A stretch of DNA of 64,000 bases, taken from positions 148,575,405 to 148,639,404 of the forward strand of contig OX422221.1 of assembly GCA_949130495.1 (NCBI GenBank), in the 5' to 3' direction. Shown here piece after piece: positions 45,266 to 55,480 of the stretch. Numbering within the stretch: position 1 is the first letter of the stretch; every line of letters starts with the position of its first letter. The DNA is from Sambucus nigra (taxonomy: Eukaryota > Streptophyta > Magnoliopsida > Dipsacales > Adoxaceae). Under the pieces are notes generated by a model. It was not told where the DNA came from and searched no databases. It worked only from the letters and a program-made list of their open reading frames with translations. The translations under genes and the position numbers were made by a program.

Positions 45266-45827
45266 TTGAAATTCATTACATAATTCGTAGTCTATTTTTT
45301 TTAAATGAACATTTATTTATCTTATTGACATTTTTTTCTCATTACTTGGTTTCAGGAACTTGGATGAGAGGAAAAAAAAGAAGCATTATGAGAAGTGAAT
45401 ATTGAATGTTTTCTACTGCAATAATAATTATCTGCCTATTCAATTTATATGTGGACCATTGACATTATGTGTTAAGCAAAATTACATGTTTTTTATTATA
45501 AAAAATACATTAATTTCCTTTTAATTTATAATTATTTCATTTATCTTTAACAAATTTATGCACCACATTTGTTATTTTTTACTAACCTTACGTTTTACCC
45601 GCGCATATGGGTTTGCATAAATGGGTTGAATTTATGGGTCGTGCCCATTAAATGGTATCAGACTAACAAGACGTATATTGTAATCTCAATTTATGGTAAC
45701 ATAGTGACTACCCAGACGTATGTTGAAATCTCCAATTTGTTAACTTATTTGGGTCACACCATATTAGATTGGTGGTCGCAGAGGTGATTAAAGGTCTTGC
45801 CCACGCATCGCACGGGTTTACACCTAG
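45266..45827 (+). other. 3' part of the Helitron-like unit
   Basis: GAACTTGGATGAGAGGAAAA at 45355 after a TTTCAG may be a last exon (LDERKKKKHYEK then stop). Near the end, AGACGTATATTGTAATCTCA (45669) and AGACGTATGTTGAAATCTCC (45714) form a 45-bp subterminal direct repeat. The terminal hairpin is at 45800-45816. Confidence 0.45.
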
Positions 45828-46119
45828 TTCTCAAAATTACTGCATGCATAAAACTAAAGCCAACATAAGTTGGAAAATAGAAGTAGAAAATGAAAGCAAA
45901 AACCATCAAAACGATAGTTTTTTCAAACAAGCCATAATGGAGGATTTGGAGCTCAATAAATCTATCGGCTATGTGAATAGGGAGCTCCTTATAAATCAAA
46001 TTTTAGTTTTCTCATGTACGCGAAATGCAGTCAATGTATTCCCTTTTTAACCGTTCTAAGATTCTCTAATATGATAAGTTTTGATAAATTTATTAGAGAA
46101 GTCGATGTACTTAGTTCAT
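45828..46119. other. flank between Helitron and GAUT fragment
   Basis: Two opposed frames (45769-46050 plus, 45754-45999 minus) overlap; neither shows a known domain. Nothing else recognised. Confidence 0.35.
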
Positions 46120-46331
46120 AGTTGCTGAAGTTGAGGGAATGTTATATTTAGTTAGGGCTTTGCTCGACCATTAAAGTGGATGACACTTGTATTTTCAGCA
46201 TCCTCAATTCTATTATTGTCTTGGTACCCAAGAACTAGGATGTTCCATAACGGATCAATTATGTGGACTTGACCATGGAAAGCTATTAGATCCGGGGTAA
46301 TGTCCCCAACTGCCACAAACTTAAGTCTAAT
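46120..46331 (-). pseudogene. galacturonosyltransferase (GAUT, GT8) C-terminal exon fragment
   Basis: GAUT proteins are Golgi enzymes that transfer galacturonate in pectin and xylan synthesis. Reading the minus strand from 46331: SLWQLGTLP, then after a one-base frameshift at about 46300 DLIAFHGQVHIIDPLWNI, LVLGYQDNN and VIHFNGRAKP, in the order of the GT8 C-terminal catalytic region (LPPGLI.F, IDP.WH.LGLGY, HFNG..KPW). The Trp after KP is a stop (TAA) and a further stop follows at about 46122. A splice acceptor (GATATTAG) precedes the exon at about 46332. The remaining exons are not in view; the upstream side is cut by the LTR at 46531. It looks like a dead copy of a host gene. Confidence 0.75.
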
Positions 46332-46530
46332 ATCATGTTTTGTGTGAGAGATAAAAATACAATATATTCATCAAAAAATTATTTTAAGTTTGGCTCTAAG
46401 AAAATTTAGATTTTTTCTTAAGATTATTGCTCAATGTAGCTATAATTTACCTCTTCAAGGAAGCAGTGGTATGTTTGACTTATGTTGGTATTTTTCCAAG
46501 CCTATAGATGAAAGATGTTCGTACCATAGG

Positions 46531-47134
46531 TGTTAGAATTATTTTAGATAATTCTCCATTATGTGTTTCAAATTAAATTAATTCTAAGAGTCACTTTGGT
46601 TAATGAAAGGGTACTCCAAATACCAAGAGTTAAAAGGACTCTTAGGCATCTACCTTTGATGGACGATCGATATTAAATGAATATTGGAGATTTAGGTCCT
46701 GTCCCTGCCTATAAATAAGTGACTGATTTCCATCATTCAGACACTCTAAAATGACAACATAATGAAATTATAGGAAAGGGAGAGAAATCTAAATAAGGAG
46801 AGTAAATTGTAAAATAGTATTTTGTCCATACTGGGAGATCTAACCGTTGGAATGTGTTAAAATTGGAGTATGTTCTTTATACATAGAAGATGAAGCGGTG
46901 TTCCAAAATTCAGCCCGATCAGACATCGTTAAGGTTGGCTGCTCCGTCAATATTTCTAATTGTGACAATTATGAAGGTATATTATTTTAACACCATTTAT
47001 GTTCCGCATAATGCCTATATGTGATAATCATGAAGATCCAAGATCCTTTTATTAAGAACATTTGTATGTGAAAAATTAATCAAATTAATGTATTATTGAT
47101 TAATATTATGGTGTTCTTAAAAAAATATTTTACA
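46531..47134 (+). mobile_element. 5' LTR of LTR element C (604 bp)
   Basis: It starts TGTTAGAATTATTTTAGATA, ends ATATTTTACA and is followed by TG and the primer site TGGTATCAGAGCC (47137-47149). A TATA-like CCTATAAATAAG is at about 46710-46721. Size and start TGTTAG are typical of Ty1/copia LTRs. No matching 3' LTR up to the window end. Confidence 0.7.
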
Positions 47135-48796
47135 TGTGGTATCAGAGCCAAAGTTTAAGATCTCGTGTTTTTCGTTTATTAGTGTTTACCTATAATGTAG
47201 TCTACATTAAATTAATTTTTGGGTGTGCTTGGGAATTCTTTTTTGTGACAATTTTCTTCTGTCGCTTATACTCACTAGTCGAAATTTGAAAGGTCAAAAC
47301 TTGATCGGAATTTTTTGAAACTACCATGGTCGTCTAGAAACGTCGAAATGAACAAAACCCATTGTATACAATTGTCCCCACCCCAGTTTTGTATTTTGAC
47401 GTCGTTTAGACCCCTAAAAATGCGTTTTTCCATTTTTGATAATAATGTCGATGCTAATAACTCTCGGTTAAAAATTGATTTTGCGATTCCGCAAATTGGA
47501 GAGTGATCATGGAGTAATTCTTTACATCCCTGTGGCGCTAAATCAAATTTTCTATTTTTGGCAAAAAATACGAATTTTCCAAATATTATGTATTTTTCCA
47601 TCACGGGGGATGTTTTATTTTTTCATGGTTTTTTCTAATATTCATGTTATGTATTATTTGTATTGACCAAGAGGTTTAGTATAAAATTTTGAATATTAGA
47701 TGTATGATTATGTGTTTGACCATAACATTTCGGTAAAATTATATTAGTGTGCATAATTTATATTTGGTAGCCCAAAGGTCCTAATGTAATCAATGTTTTG
47801 ACACTAATATTTATATGATATTAGATGGGGAAGACATTAAAGTGTCTTGCTCTATAATTGTAAATATTAGATTATTGTGTATGCATCTATTTTTGGACCC
47901 TTAATTATACATTAAGTTTTGAGTACAATATTTTTGAGGGCATTGATTTTACATAAATAATGTTTATGATAATATCTCAATTCAGAAAATTAATTTTGAA
48001 TTCCGCAATTTATTTTGAGATTTTGGAGTAATTATCTACATCCCTATAGTGTTAACAATTTTTTTTTTGGCAAAAGTTACGATTTTTGTCAAATATATAT
48101 TATGCGTGCGTTTTCACTATGAAAATTGTTTTATTTATTCATGAATTTATGTTTGTGATGGATTAGAAACCAAACACATGTTATGATCATTACGTGAATA
48201 TTGAATGTATGAATATATTTTTGAGATTAATATTCTTGTTTTATGTGCATTTAAATGCTAAACACAAGTCCACATATTTCATATGGTAGGATATTAGACT
48301 TGTGTTATTGTTTATATTCATATTTTGATGAATCTCATGCCTAACACAGGTCAACGATTCATATTATTGAATATTACGTTTTTATTAATATTCATATTTT
48401 GATGAATCTCGTGCCAAATACATGCGAACGATTCATATTATTAAATATTATGTTTTTATTAATATTCATATTTTTTATGAGTCTCGTGCAAAACACATGC
48501 CAACGATTCATATTATTGAATATTATATTTTTATTAATATTCATATTTTTTTATGAATCTCATACCAAATACAGGCCAACGATTCACATTATTGAATATT
48601 ATGTATTGTTAATATTTATTTTTTGATGAGTCTCGTGCCAAACACAGGCCAACGATTCACATTATTTAATATTATGTTATTGTTAATATTCATATTTTGA
48701 TGAATCTCGTACCAAACACAGACCAATGATTCATATTATTGAATATTATGTTATTGGTAATATTCATATTTTAATGAGTCTCATGCCAAACACAGG
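47135..48796 (+). mobile_element. internal region of element C, non-coding, interrupted at 48796
   Basis: It contains no gag or pol trace. A segment at about 47480-47650 (GAGTAATTCTTTACATCCCT, TTTTGGCAAAAAATACG) is repeated in diverged form at about 48000-48150 (GAGTAATTATCTACATCCCT, TTTTTGGCAAAAGTTACG). From about 48150 it becomes a tandem array. Element B is inserted in the array; the sequence continues at 58654-59015 and 62763 onward. Confidence 0.6.
48160..48796 (+). repeat. about 73-bp tandem repeat of element C, left part
   Basis: The unit is ATTCATATTTTGATGAATCT, CGTGCCAAACACAGGCCAAC, GATTCATATTATTGAATATT, ATGTTTTTATTAAT. Seven units can be counted before element B and one to two more after it (58654-58745); earlier copies near 48160-48300 are decayed. 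The array accounts for the 75-codon frame at 48399-48626. Confidence 0.85.
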
Positions 48797-49692
48797 TGTA
48801 ACAACCCAGGTTTTCGAGCGACTATTTTATACTATTTTGCCTAATGGGCTAATGTTATAAAATAGGAATGTTGGAGTAAATATTATTTCCCGTGAGACTT
48901 AGGGATAATATTTACTATGCTTTGTCTACTTACCGTTATGAGAAGGTAAATAGTGTTATATTGTGTATTTTGCGTCGTTATATGTAAAACGACGGTTATG
49001 ACCTATATATATAAATTTGGGTAATTAATGAATTAAAATGGATTTGGAACACAAAAATAGTTCACACTTTCCCGAATGCCAAAATAGGGGGTGCGGTTGT
49101 TTTTAGAATAGTCGAGATAGTCGAAATAAGTGCCCAGTTGTAATTTTTGAGATTTAGGCATTTTAAGGGGTTATGACTCAATTAAGTGGTTACGAGTCAT
49201 TTTAGTGGTGTATTAACAATTAAAAGTGGGGATTCATGTTTTGAGACCCGTATAAGTCCCCCACCCCTTTTCTTTCTTCATTTGTGTTAGAAGCCAAAGG
49301 AGAGAGAGAGAGAGAAGAGAGAGTTGGAAAAAATGGAGAGAGAGAGAGAGAGATGAAGATTTGAATCGGATTTCCGTTGCTACCGGAAGAGGATCAGAGA
49401 CTACGAACCCCGAGGCAAGTTTCTTACTTGTTAGATGTGATTTAATGTGATAAATTGCATGTATAGTTAGGTTTTGGAGATTTAACCCATAAATGGGTAT
49501 TTGTTGATTTTGATGTTTAAACCTTTAAATCTTAGTTTTAATTGGATTTGAGGAGTATATATTAGTTATAAATGGTGTAGGATTGATTTAGGTCGAATTG
49601 TTGTTGTTGAAGTTGGGAGAAATCAAGTTTTGGGGTTTTTGGGATTTTAGGGTTCTTACACCCCGTAGCCCAAACTGGGCAAAATCTTAGGA

Positions 49693-49893
49693 CCGAATCG
49701 ATTTGGCCCTAGGGGCGAATCGATTCGGATAAGGAGAGTGTTACAGGTCTTGCAGACCGAATCGATTCGGATTAAAAACGAATCGATTCGGCAATTGTAG
49801 AAGGTCAGTTTTTGCTCACCGAATTGATTCGGCTGTTTAGCGAATCGATTCGTAAGGGCGAATCGATTCGGCCCAAGGGGCGAATCGATTCGG
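49693..49893. repeat. CCGAATCGATTCGG palindrome cluster, eight copies
   Basis: Copies start at 49693, 49716, 49757, 49779, 49819, 49841, 49859 and 49881; most carry the perfect core CGAATCGATTCG, two have a CpG-to-TpG change. Spacing is irregular (18-41 bp), so it is not a simple tandem repeat. It lies about 280-480 nt after the predicted donor. Confidence 0.95.
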
Positions 49894-50739
49894 TTCCCCT
49901 GTTTTTGTGAGATTTTCTTATTTTGATTTTTTAGCCTTTTTCCTTTTAGGTCCAAGGTTTAGGAACCTTCCTTTGGGAAGTAATTAAGAATCCTAGAGGG
50001 TGGTTTTGGGTAGACTAACGCCCTAGGATGATAATGGGATATTTAGGCTTACCCGAGGGCTAAGTTGCGTAGGTTGATATCCGAATGATTTAGGAGATTA
50101 ACCTAGAGATGAAATTGGAAGTTAAATATTAAGGTTGAGCTTTTGAGAGACACTCCATTATGGAGACTCACTTTGAGGGTTTATGAATTATATAAACTAT
50201 TTGAGGCTATTTTGAGGTTAGTGGCACTTTGGGGTCTTAGGTCATTAATAAAATATGACTTAATAAGAATATAATGCACCTTCTAAGACTTGGTGCCAAA
50301 TGGCTAAATGGATGATTTTTGGAAATGTAAAATATGAGTTTTCAAAAATGGAAAAAGTAATGTTTTTCATAAATGATAATTTATGGATACACACCTCCCT
50401 AAATCGCTATCATAAGGGAAGTCGCGCGCGTTGTGGTGAAGCCCCCTGGCTAATGATGCAGGGTGGATATAGTCCCTAGGCCATGTGAGCGTTTGTTTAT
50501 ATATTTTCTGCGCTGGTTAGGAGATTCCGGGTGTGGTCTTGACTATCCCGCAGGCACATGGTCGCTTCCCGACGTTTCGATAGGATCCCAGGTTGTCTTG
50601 GAGGCCCTGGAAGATGATAGCCATTTAGGGGCGCGCACAGTGGGGAAACCCAGACGGGCGGTCTTAGATTTCGTTATATTATATAATATATATAACTATG
50701 ATTCAATGATGTGGGACATTATGGGTTATTAAAGCATTT

Positions 50740-50945
50740 TATGATAATAAAATGGCTTTAATTTACATTTCCCGGATAGAAGAAGGGAAATGGGATGTTA
50801 AATACATTTTCCGGATGGAAGAAGGAAAATGGATGATATAATATGAAGGTAAAGCATTTTTTTTATGAAAATAAAACTTGCTTTAAATAATGTATTTTTC
50901 CTGGATAGAAGAAAGGAAATAAAATTTGGTAAAGAAGGTTTTGAA
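50740..50945 (+). repeat. CATTTYCCGGATRGAAGAAG subrepeats
   Basis: Three copies of ATTTCCCGGATAGAAGAAGG-like sequence, interleaved with AAAGCATTTTATGATAATAA-type words. The same subrepeats occur at the matching place in the 3' LTR and, inverted, in the solo LTR at 60310-60660 (CATTTCCCTTCTTCCATCCA), which shows common descent of these LTRs. Confidence 0.7.
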
Positions 50946-51176
50946 ATGAGATTGATTGGTAAACATTTGATAAAATGAACCTTCCATATATGTATATTCC
51001 TAAATAAAGAATTAGGAACTGTGCCGTTAGATGATGGATGGGTTTATGTTTTTATTCCTTGAGTAGCTGTAGTTGTGACCTCTCACACTTATGCACACAC
51101 ATGTAATTATTTTATTATTTCGTGCTTAGGGTCTAATGGATCTCGACGATCAACCTTGCCTAAGTAGTAGTGTATC

Positions 51177-51226
51177 GGGGGGGTTCCTTGTTTGGATTTC
51201 GCTTTGCGAGACACCCCACGCACGAA
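51177..51226 (+). repeat. GGTTCCTTGTTTGGATTTCG motif, LTR copy
   Basis: GGGGTTCCTTGTTTGGATTT followed by CGCTTTGCGAGACACCCCAC and GCACGAA. The motif occurs here, in the 3' LTR (about 57862-57920), twice inside element B (53289-53337, 53789-53837) and three times inverted in the solo LTR (59757-59815, 59965-60022, 60160-60220). Confidence 0.85.
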
Positions 51227-53288
51227 TAGGGCATAGTGTTGAGACTGGGGAAAAGTTAGCCCTTAGTACTTAGGGTTAACTAGAACATCTCATGATATTG
51301 CGTTAGGTGCTGCTAGATTGAGAGGTGAGGAATATTATTGTTATCTGCGAGAGATTCACGCACTTACCTGCCATGCATTTTAGTCACATGGTAACCATAT
51401 CGAACCCGGCCCTGACCGGTTTCTATATTTCCTTGTTTCTGCATATTCTTTGCCATTACAGGTGCTCTTCCGCATGGACACCCGTGTTTACATTTCCATT
51501 TCCAGTTGTCATGGAGCTACAGCATATTGCGGATGTTGTAGGATACTTGTAGTAGACGCTCCCCTCCATTGTACTCTAGTTATGTTCAGTACTCTTATTC
51601 GGGCATGTCTGCCCAAGGTATTGCACTCATTTATTATATTGTAAATATTGATTGTAATACTTAATGTATTATTTGTATTGGTCTGTGCACCGACAGCTTA
51701 TTCGGTGATTATTTATTGTATTGTCATACTTTATTCATCGATTCTTGATACCCACCGTTTTTACAATTGGGATTGTCTAAGTGTTTCTCTTTTACTTTTC
51801 AATTTTTTTTTATATGACAATCCGTTTTCTAAAATGATTGGTGGTTATCTCATACTATTATTTTAATCGACAGTGATGCTAAGAATGGACCATCTATGAT
51901 TCCTGTAATTATTGGAGTATTGGGCTGGCCACCTATTATTTTAGTAGGCGGGTTGTCACAGATGGTATCAGAGCATTAGGTTCTAGAGTCCTTAGGAATC
52001 TGTGCGAATGTTTTACGCCTTCTGCGTTTCTCTCTGTTTGATGTAGAGCCTTAGGAATAAGGTCGTTGAATTCTCTTGTGAGATTTCGTTCTCCTGCTAT
52101 GGTATGAGAACCCCGAAGATCTTCTGCACGATCGTGTGAGGCTTGTAAGTCGTTAGATGAAGGGCGTTGAGGAAGGCCGTTGTGAAGGCGTCATAGGATG
52201 GGATTACTATAAGTTGTAGGCTGTGGTCGGGAATAAGGACCGCTTTGGAGGTCTCCCCCTTTGTAGCATTATTTTATAATGCTGCCGTGACTACTAAGTA
52301 CGGTGAAAATAGTTTTCCCAAGTACCGCTGCCGGTAGAGAGTGGTACTATGCTTGGGACTCCGAGCAATGTCAATTCGGAGTTGAGAGGTTCTTTATTAG
52401 GACCACATGTTGAAGTTTGGTAGGATCGAGGAAGTGTAACCTCATTCGGTGAGAACGTAAGGCCCGAGAGTTTTGGCCTAGAGTTGGGTATAGGAGTGCT
52501 CAGGTGTGAGGATTTGAGGAAAACCTTTCACCCTTAGGAGCAAGGTTGAAGTGGCGGGTATGAAAGTCGCCTCTTTATGTGGGGCAGAATGTTTTGCCCA
52601 TAAGAGAGAGCCTTTCAGTGGAAATGCTAGGCTCGTAATTAAGTGTTGGAAACACTTTTGGAGAAGCAGTGTTCATGAGACCCCATTGGTGGACATCCAC
52701 CTGGGGAAGGCTCGTGGAGCTAAGGTCGGGGAGGCTGGCGGAATGTTCTCCTTGCTGAAGAAGTCAAGGGAACTATGCGTTCTGATCTTGTCGATTGAAG
52801 ATAACCGGCAAGAATATGACTCCTAGTTGAGTCATTGATGGAGTAGTATGGTGTTAGCCCTAGATCGGGTGCGTATATCGAGCTTGTGATGGTATCGGTA
52901 CATATTATTATATATAGTAAGTATATTTATGTGACTTCCATGATAGGGGAGTTCTGTATTTTTCCTTCTCACTCGTTATGGGACGAGTGGTGATATGTTT
53001 GGTACGTGCTACTTGTATTATATATTATACGAGTAGAGATAGTCTTAGATTGATGGGTGTGGTAGCAAGCGAATATATTGCGAGGCTACCACAGTTCTAG
53101 TTCTAGAAGGAGGACTAGTGGGTCTATAACATCTCTCCTGGATACGGGTTGAGACTTTATAGAAGTGGTTTACGTTATGTAGATAGTTTCCTTTATTTTT
53201 GTTTTTATTTTGTTTGCTTACTTGTTTGCTTTGCTTGTGTATGCTATTGCCTTATCTCCATGACCGGCTAGTTAAGGTGACTGTGTGG

Positions 53289-53837
53289 AGGGGTTCCTTG
53301 TTTGGATTTCGCTTCGGCGAGACGCTCCACACATGAACCTTAACGACGTTGGGAGTGGAGAGATGTGCATTTCTTTTCTGTTCTTTTCTTCTTTCTTTTC
53401 TTTTCTGTTGGTTAAGTGTTGGGTTGGAAGGTTTAGCCAAAAATCACGTATATGAGTGATTAAGGGCCAAGTTCATGTGCGATATATGAGCACGATGATA
53501 GTCTTCCCTCTGGATCGATGTGGGGAAGACTATGATGATGGATATCCAATAGGGACTTATGGTTGTGCCTTAATGAGAAGGCCATTTGTTTAGAGATATA
53601 TGTGTCTCTTGAAGTAGAGTAGTGGTGGCATCTTACTGAAAGTAAATGCCTCAGTTGATTGGTATGATAGGACTTAGACATATGTATGTAGTAGTAGAAT
53701 TTCGAGTTAGGATTTCCGTCGATCCCGATCATGTGTCTTCGACCGTTACTTCTCGACAACTGACAATGCGAGGTAGTAGTGTAACGGGAGGGTTCCTTGT
53801 TTGGATTTCGCTTCGGCGAGACGTCCCACGCATGAAA
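53289..53837 (+). repeat. two internal copies of the GGTTCCTTGTTTGGATTTCG motif
   Basis: 53289-53337 and 53789-53837 both read GGTTCCTTGTTTGGATTTCG then CTTCGGCGAGACG and CACRCATGAA. They share GCTTCGGCGAGACG where the LTR copies have GCTTTGCGAGACA, so the internal pair forms its own subtype. Both follow GTGACTGTGTGGAG or AGTAGTGTAACGGGAG. Confidence 0.85.
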
Positions 53838-54286
53838 CCGAGCTAAGGTCGGAAGTCGGGAAAGGTCTTGGACACTAGGGATATTTAGTATTATACTTAT
53901 ACGACTAGGTTAGGATAGATAGATTGACCTTAGGATTCTTAGGATGCTAGGCCCTTAGGGTATGCGGCGTTAGTTTAGGAAGATGGTTGGGAGTTGACCA
54001 CAATAAGTTGTGGGTTAACTCTAAGTGGGATTTGGTCCTTAGACGAGAAGGATGAAATTTCGAGCTTGCTAGAATGTTAGGCCATTTGTGGTGAGGCCTC
54101 TCGTAGTTAGAGGGTTACATGGGTAACCTACCGTTGGAGGAGTTGAAGTATAAGCTGACTTTTCTCCTGCACTCGTGATGTTATGATCGAGAGTGGATTT
54201 AACGAACGAGTCTTTGCCAGGAACGAGATGTGCTAATAGGGGAACATGGACCTATTGTTCGTGTGTCTCACATTTTTAAGAAGTGT

Positions 54287-54400
54287 CATCCCACGCTTGA
54301 TTTAAAGTTCATGGCGGTAGTATTTGCCTTAAAGACTTAGGGGCATTTCTCCTGGGCAGGAATTTGGAGTCCTTTCACGAATAACAAGTTTGTGACCGTG
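54287..54400 (+). pseudogene. trace of Ty3 RNase H in element B
   Basis: CATCCCACGCTTGATTTAAA onward reads HPTLDLKFMAVVFALKT then a stop where Trp is expected, then GHF. This fits the YP-HDLEL-A-VFALK-WRHYL motif of Ty3 RNase H. Nothing else of pol can be read nearby. Confidence 0.55.
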
Positions 54401-55480
54401 GAGGACTATCGATAGGATATTCCCTTTCACTAAGGCAATGCGAATGGGAGTAGTAAAGGCGCCGAGTAGAGACCGTCTTAGAGTTTATTCGTGGCATGGA
54501 ATGCCAAGTGGAGTGAGATTCACCGAGAGGACGCTATTGTAAGGGCATTCAGGTCCATGATTGACCCTTTCACCTACTAGTATGTAGAGAGTAGTGTGGA
54601 ACGAGGATGGGGGTATCCGTGGACATCTTTATCGAATTGTCAATGATGCAACGGTCATGATTCTTGTTGAGGAAACTGTGGATCATTTGATCAATCGCTA
54701 CTTGCTCAATGGAAATGGGCGGACTAAGCGGGAGGTGTACGTCCAACTCTTCTTAGTAGGAGTTTTAGATCTGCATGCAGTTTCTAGTAACGGTAGTGAA
54801 ACGAGACGAGACATTTGTGACAAGGTACAGGTAAAGTCTCCAGGAAGAACGGGAACCATAGGGATATGGGGTATATCCTACCACCCATAAGTGGAGGGGT
54901 GGATTGGATGTAAGGATAGATCAGAGTAGTAGTTTTTATGGATCGAACTTCCGTGCAATAGTCCGGATCATTTTCGATAAACGTTAGGCCGTGCGTAGCC
55001 TAGTATAGATGGCAATATGCCTTGTCTACTCGTTGGAATGGAAACAGCGAATAGTATATTCCTGGGACCGGGAGTGGTCCGGGAACCTTCCTTTAGATTG
55101 GGCTCAGTAAGCAAGTAGACTTCCGAGGGTTATGCCAACGCGAATAGAAGTTAGTAGTGTTGCGGTTATCGATTGTAAGATAGTGTAGTTATTCCCTTGT
55201 AAGGGTGTGACGCGTTTCGTAAAGTAAGGAAATTAGTGCCGAGCTTGTGTGGGTATCTCCTCCCATAGTAGAAGGGTAGGATCGAAAGTTCCTGAGGAAC
55301 GATTTAATGATGATGCGGACTGAGATCGTTAGTGGTGACCTTAGTCTGAGTCCTATGGGGACATTTCTATTCGGGGGTTTGCTAGTATGATAGCACGGTT
55401 TTTATTATAGTATACCCTTTATATGATTATGGGTTACGCCTGAATTTTGAGGGCAAAATTCCCCTTTAAGGGGGGGAGTA

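Larger units (their letters stand above)
41384..45827 (+). mobile_element. Helitron-like unit carrying an RPA1-like gene (about 4.4 kb)
   Basis: The right end reads GCCCACGCATCGCACGGGTT then TACACCTAG|T: a short hairpin (CCCRCGC/GCRCGGG, decayed) about 10 bp before CTAG, with insertion before T, as plant Helitrons have. The left end A|TCCTTTATATATTATAAA fits the usual A|TC start with an AT-rich run. Inside is an RPA1-like pseudogene; RPA genes are known cargo of plant Helitrons. No Rep/helicase was found, so the copy would be non-autonomous. Helitrons make no target duplication, so the left end rests on pattern only. Confidence 0.55.
49415..51461 (+). other. predicted GC-AG intron in the 5' LTR of element B
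   Basis: The donor is CGAG|GCAAGTTT (GC at 49415-49416), 160 nt after the TATA-like box and behind a purine-rich leader. The acceptor candidate is TTTGCCATTACAG|GTGCTC at 51460-51461, where the element has a run of pyrimidines; downstream comes CGCATGGACACC. The corresponding sites exist in the 3' LTR (donor about 56099). Confidence 0.45.
48797..51960 (+). repeat. 5' LTR of element B
   Basis: TGTAACAACCCAGG...GGGTTGTCACA, with the inverted end TGTAACAACC/TGTGACAACC. A TATA-like GTATAAG is at 49250-49256 and a (GA)n-rich leader at 49302-49354. It also contains the predicted intron, the palindrome cluster and the GGTTCCTTGTTTGG motif listed separately. An 89-codon frame at 50463-50732 is preserved in both LTRs simply because they are copies. 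Confidence 0.9.
51961..55480 (+). mobile_element. internal region of element B
   Basis: About 3.5 kb of G-rich sequence without an intact frame. Open stretches at 52551-52826 and 54594-54890 have no recognisable domain. The start resembles element A's internal start. A short RNase H trace is at 54287-54400. The region ends in the purine tract. A (GA)/(TTTC)-rich stretch lies at 53368-53408. Confidence 0.6.

Noticed and set aside
48399..48626. 75-codon repetitive hydrophobic frame
   Set aside because: It is the translation of the 73-bp tandem array of element C; the repeat length is not a multiple of three and the frame persists only by chance indels.
48160..48796. CRISPR-like regular repeats
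   Set aside because: The whole unit including the would-be spacers is conserved, so it is a plain tandem repeat in a plant retroelement.
50463..50732. 89-codon open frame repeated at 57147-57416
   Set aside because: It is the same LTR sequence in two LTR copies. Conservation comes from the recent duplication, the frame lies in a predicted LTR intron, and no domain is visible.
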